Source: Desulfocapsaceae bacterium (GTDB lineage Bacteria > Desulfobacterota > Desulfobulbia > Desulfobulbales > Desulfocapsaceae). From it: a stretch of 64,000 nucleotides of DNA. Where the stretch lies: assembly GCA_031292275.1 (NCBI GenBank), contig JARLHL010000039.1, positions 16,944-80,943 on the forward strand. Reading direction: 5' to 3'. Positions 62,288-64,000 of this stretch are shown one piece after another. Position 1 is the stretch's first letter. Every line of letters begins with the position of its first letter. Position numbers and translations under genes: made by a program. The notes below the pieces were generated by a model. It ran no database searches. It was not told the origin of the DNA and was given only the letters and a program-made list of their open reading frames with translations.

Positions 62288-63670
62288 TCACTGATCATCG
62301 GCGCGTCGGTTCCTGGCCGATTGATCAAGGTCCTTCCGTTCGTTGAGGAGACGGGTGAGTTCCTCCTTGGTCTGTTGCAGGGAGGTCGACTCGTCAAAAT
62401 TCTGACGGAGAAATGCGTTGATGGAGTCGATCTTGCTGATGGCATAATCGATTCGCGGATTAGAACCTTTGATATACGCCCCTATATTGATCAGATCTTC
62501 GGCCTCGGCATATGCCGCCAGGACATTGCGCGCCCTTCCTGCCAGTTCCAGATGCCTCGGCGAGATGATGCTGCGCATGACCCTGCTGACAGAGTTCAGG
62601 ATATCGATGGCAGGGTAGTGGTTCCTGGCGGCAATATCCCTGGACAGCACGATATGGCCGTCCAGTATCGAACGAACGGCGTCCGCGATGGGTTCAGTCA
62701 TATCATCGCCGTCGACAAGAACGGTGTAGAGTCCGGTAATGGAACCCTGATCGCGGAAGCTGCCCGCGCGTTCCAGGAGTTTGGGCAGGGTTGCAAAGAC
62801 CGAAGGCGTATATCCCTTGGTGGTGGGTGGTTCCCCGATGGCCAGCCCGATTTCACGCATGGCCATGGCAAAACGGGTAACGGAATCCATCATCAGCAGG
62901 ACATTTTTCCCCTGGGAACAGAAATATTCGGCGATGGCTGTGGCCACAAAGGCCCCGCGCATTCGCAACAGGGGCGATTGATCGGAGGTGACCACCACGA
63001 TCACCGACCTGGCCAGGCCGTCTTTCCCCAGGTCGCGTTCAATGAATTCCCGCACCTCCCGGCCGCGTTCACCGATGAGGGCGATGACATTGATGTCCGC
63101 TTTGGCGTATTTGGCCATCATCCCGAGGAGGACGCTCTTGCCGATGCCCGAGCCCGCCATGATGCCCATGCGCTGCCCGGTTCCGCAGGTGATCAGGCCG
63201 TTGATGGCCTTGATGCCCAGGTCCAGGGCCTCATTGATATTTTTTCTCTGCATTGGTCCCGGTGGGTAGGCATAGAGCTGTTTCTCTTCGGTGAGGAAGG
63301 GTGCGGGAAGCCCGTCATGGGGAACCTCCATGGCATCGATGACCCGGCCAAGGAGATTGGGACCGACCTTGATGGTGGCGCTGTCCTTTATGACATGGAT
63401 ACGGCTGCCGGGGCCCAGACCCCGGAGGTCGCCCAGCGGCATCAGCAGGGCCTTGGAATTCTGGAATCCGACAACCTCGGCATAGACCGGAGGACCGTTG
63501 TTCAGGGGGGTGATCTGGCAGAGGGTCCCGATGGCGGAGTTGGGACAGTATCCCTCGACGACAAGGCCGACAATCCGGGTGACCTTGCCGGAAACCGTGA
63601 TCAGCCTGCAGTCTTTAATGGATGCTGAATTCAGGGACATAGTGAGACCTGGAGCGGAGATTGGCGTCAT
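62288..63670 (-). CDS. fliI: Flagellum-specific ATPase FliI
   Basis: Hexameric ATPase that helps deliver substrates to the export gate. The 460-residue product has Walker A in GIMAGSGIGKSVLLGMMAK, the GERGREVREFIERDL motif and Walker B in VLLMMDSVTRFAMAMREIGL, similar to the F1 beta subunit. The ATG at 63670 overlaps the fliH stop (TGATG), with GAGGGG just upstream; an ATG ten codons later is also possible. Confidence 0.96.
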   Translation of the reverse strand: MTPISAPGLTMSLNSASIKDCRLITVSGKVTRIVGLVVEGYCPNSAIGTLCQITPLNNGPPVYAEVVGFQNSKALLMPLGDLRGLGPGSRIHVIKDSATIKVGPNLLGRVIDAMEVPHDGLPAPFLTEEKQLYAYPPGPMQRKNINEALDLGIKAINGLITCGTGQRMGIMAGSGIGKSVLLGMMAKYAKADINVIALIGERGREVREFIERDLGKDGLARSVIVVVTSDQSPLLRMRGAFVATAIAEYFCSQGKNVLLMMDSVTRFAMAMREIGLAIGEPPTTKGYTPSVFATLPKLLERAGSFRDQGSITGLYTVLVDGDDMTEPIADAVRSILDGHIVLSRDIAARNHYPAIDILNSVSRVMRSIISPRHLELAGRARNVLAAYAEAEDLINIGAYIKGSNPRIDYAISKIDSINAFLRQNFDESTSLQQTKEELTRLLNERKDLDQSARNRRADDQ

Positions 63671-64000
63671 CACCCCTCTTCGATTGCCTGCTTGATGATC
63701 TGCAGTTGGCTGGCCAATGTCGCATCCACAGTGCTGGTGCTGGAGTCGATTCTGCATCCTCCCCGCTCGATTTCCGGATTCGTCTGGATGACGATATTTT
63801 CAAGACCGCTGAGGGAGTCTATGAGATCCCTGGATCTGGATTTGATCACAGCCAGGTCGGCGGGGTTCACCTCGATGGTCAGCTCATCGGTCTTGACGGC
63901 CTGACGAATCGCCTCTTCTACTGTGGCAATGATGGTGTCGTTCTGCACGGTGACAGAGTGGCGAATAATCTTTTCGGCTATGGCCAGGACCAGGTTCTGC
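63670..64000 (-). CDS. fliH: Flagellar assembly protein FliH, 5' end outside window
   Basis: Negative regulator and stalk of FliI. The C-terminal 109 residues are read here, open to the right edge, beginning QNLVLAIAEKIIRHSVTVQN. LTIEVNPADLAVIKSRSRDL and IERGGCRIDSSTSTVDATLA are the conserved E-subunit-like C-terminal part. It is 1 base overlapped with fliI. The N-terminal half and any upstream fliF/fliG lie beyond the window. Confidence 0.92.
   Translation of the reverse strand, partial: QNLVLAIAEKIIRHSVTVQNDTIIATVEEAIRQAVKTDELTIEVNPADLAVIKSRSRDLIDSLSGLENIVIQTNPEIERGGCRIDSSTSTVDATLASQLQIIKQAIEEG

Noticed and set aside
1..64000. CRISPR arrays, insertion sequences, prophage or toxin-antitoxin pairs
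   Set aside because: No regularly spaced repeats, transposase, integrase, phage structural gene or typical small paired ORFs were seen.

Overview
The window looks like ordinary chromosome of a Gram-negative, flagellated bacterium that oxidises fatty acids, most likely a deltaproteobacterium (Desulfobacterota, of the Syntrophales/Syntrophobacterales kind). The evidence is a flagellum with both L and P rings (flgH, flgI), a DUF1844 protein, CarD, an Fe-S/DUF3786 protein, DUF2802 in the flagellar locus, a glutaminyl-tRNA synthetase next to GluRS, and a beta-oxidation operon with two AMP-forming acyl-CoA ligases. The genus cannot be fixed from the sequence alone. I saw no insertion sequence, phage, integron, CRISPR array or rRNA. 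Gene order is compact and codon use looks uniform.

Layout. 1-2583 (minus): glnS (cut by the left edge) and gltX. 3112-16734 (plus): a housekeeping run of serA, DUF1844, ispE, tRNA-Gln(UUG), prs, rplY, pth, carD, rluD, coaE, rho, rpmE, prfA, prmC and murA, with several readable promoters and terminators. 16883-21142 (minus): an acyl-CoA ligase, citrate synthase and an Fe-S/DUF3786 protein. 21597-25056 (plus): a fused SpmA-SpmB membrane protein, an unrecognised 349-residue protein and a flavin reductase. 25132-32801 (minus): a beta-oxidation operon read as membrane protein, thiolase, 3-hydroxyacyl-CoA dehydrogenase, M24 peptidase, DUF6125-like protein, enoyl-CoA hydratase, acyl-CoA dehydrogenase. 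Divergent from it is a second acyl-CoA ligase (33318-35081), followed by a TetR regulator (35455-36099). The divergent intergenic region carries three copies of one palindromic operator. 36345-64000 (minus): a flagellar cluster of about 28 genes covering the export apparatus, C-ring switch, rod/hook, L/P rings, hook-filament junction, sigma-28/FlgM and CsrA/FliW. It is cut at fliH by the right edge.

How the parts work together. The ligases activate fatty acids, the operon shortens them to acetyl-CoA, and citrate synthase can take up the product; the TetR protein probably senses acyl-CoA and controls the divergent pair. The flagellar genes read as at least four transcription units: fliH to flgE (ending in a clear terminator), fliL to DUF2802 (candidate sigma-54 promoter), flgF to flgJ, and flgM to fliW (good sigma-28 promoter, with fliA itself in the window).

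Most genes belong to well-known families. The points most worth a second look are the ispE/tRNA-Gln overlap, the TetR operator triplet with its circuit, the Trp/His-rich ten-helix membrane protein that heads the beta-oxidation operon, the long rho leader, and a candidate CsrA site on csrA's own ribosome-binding site. I did not find a clearly new multi-gene system.
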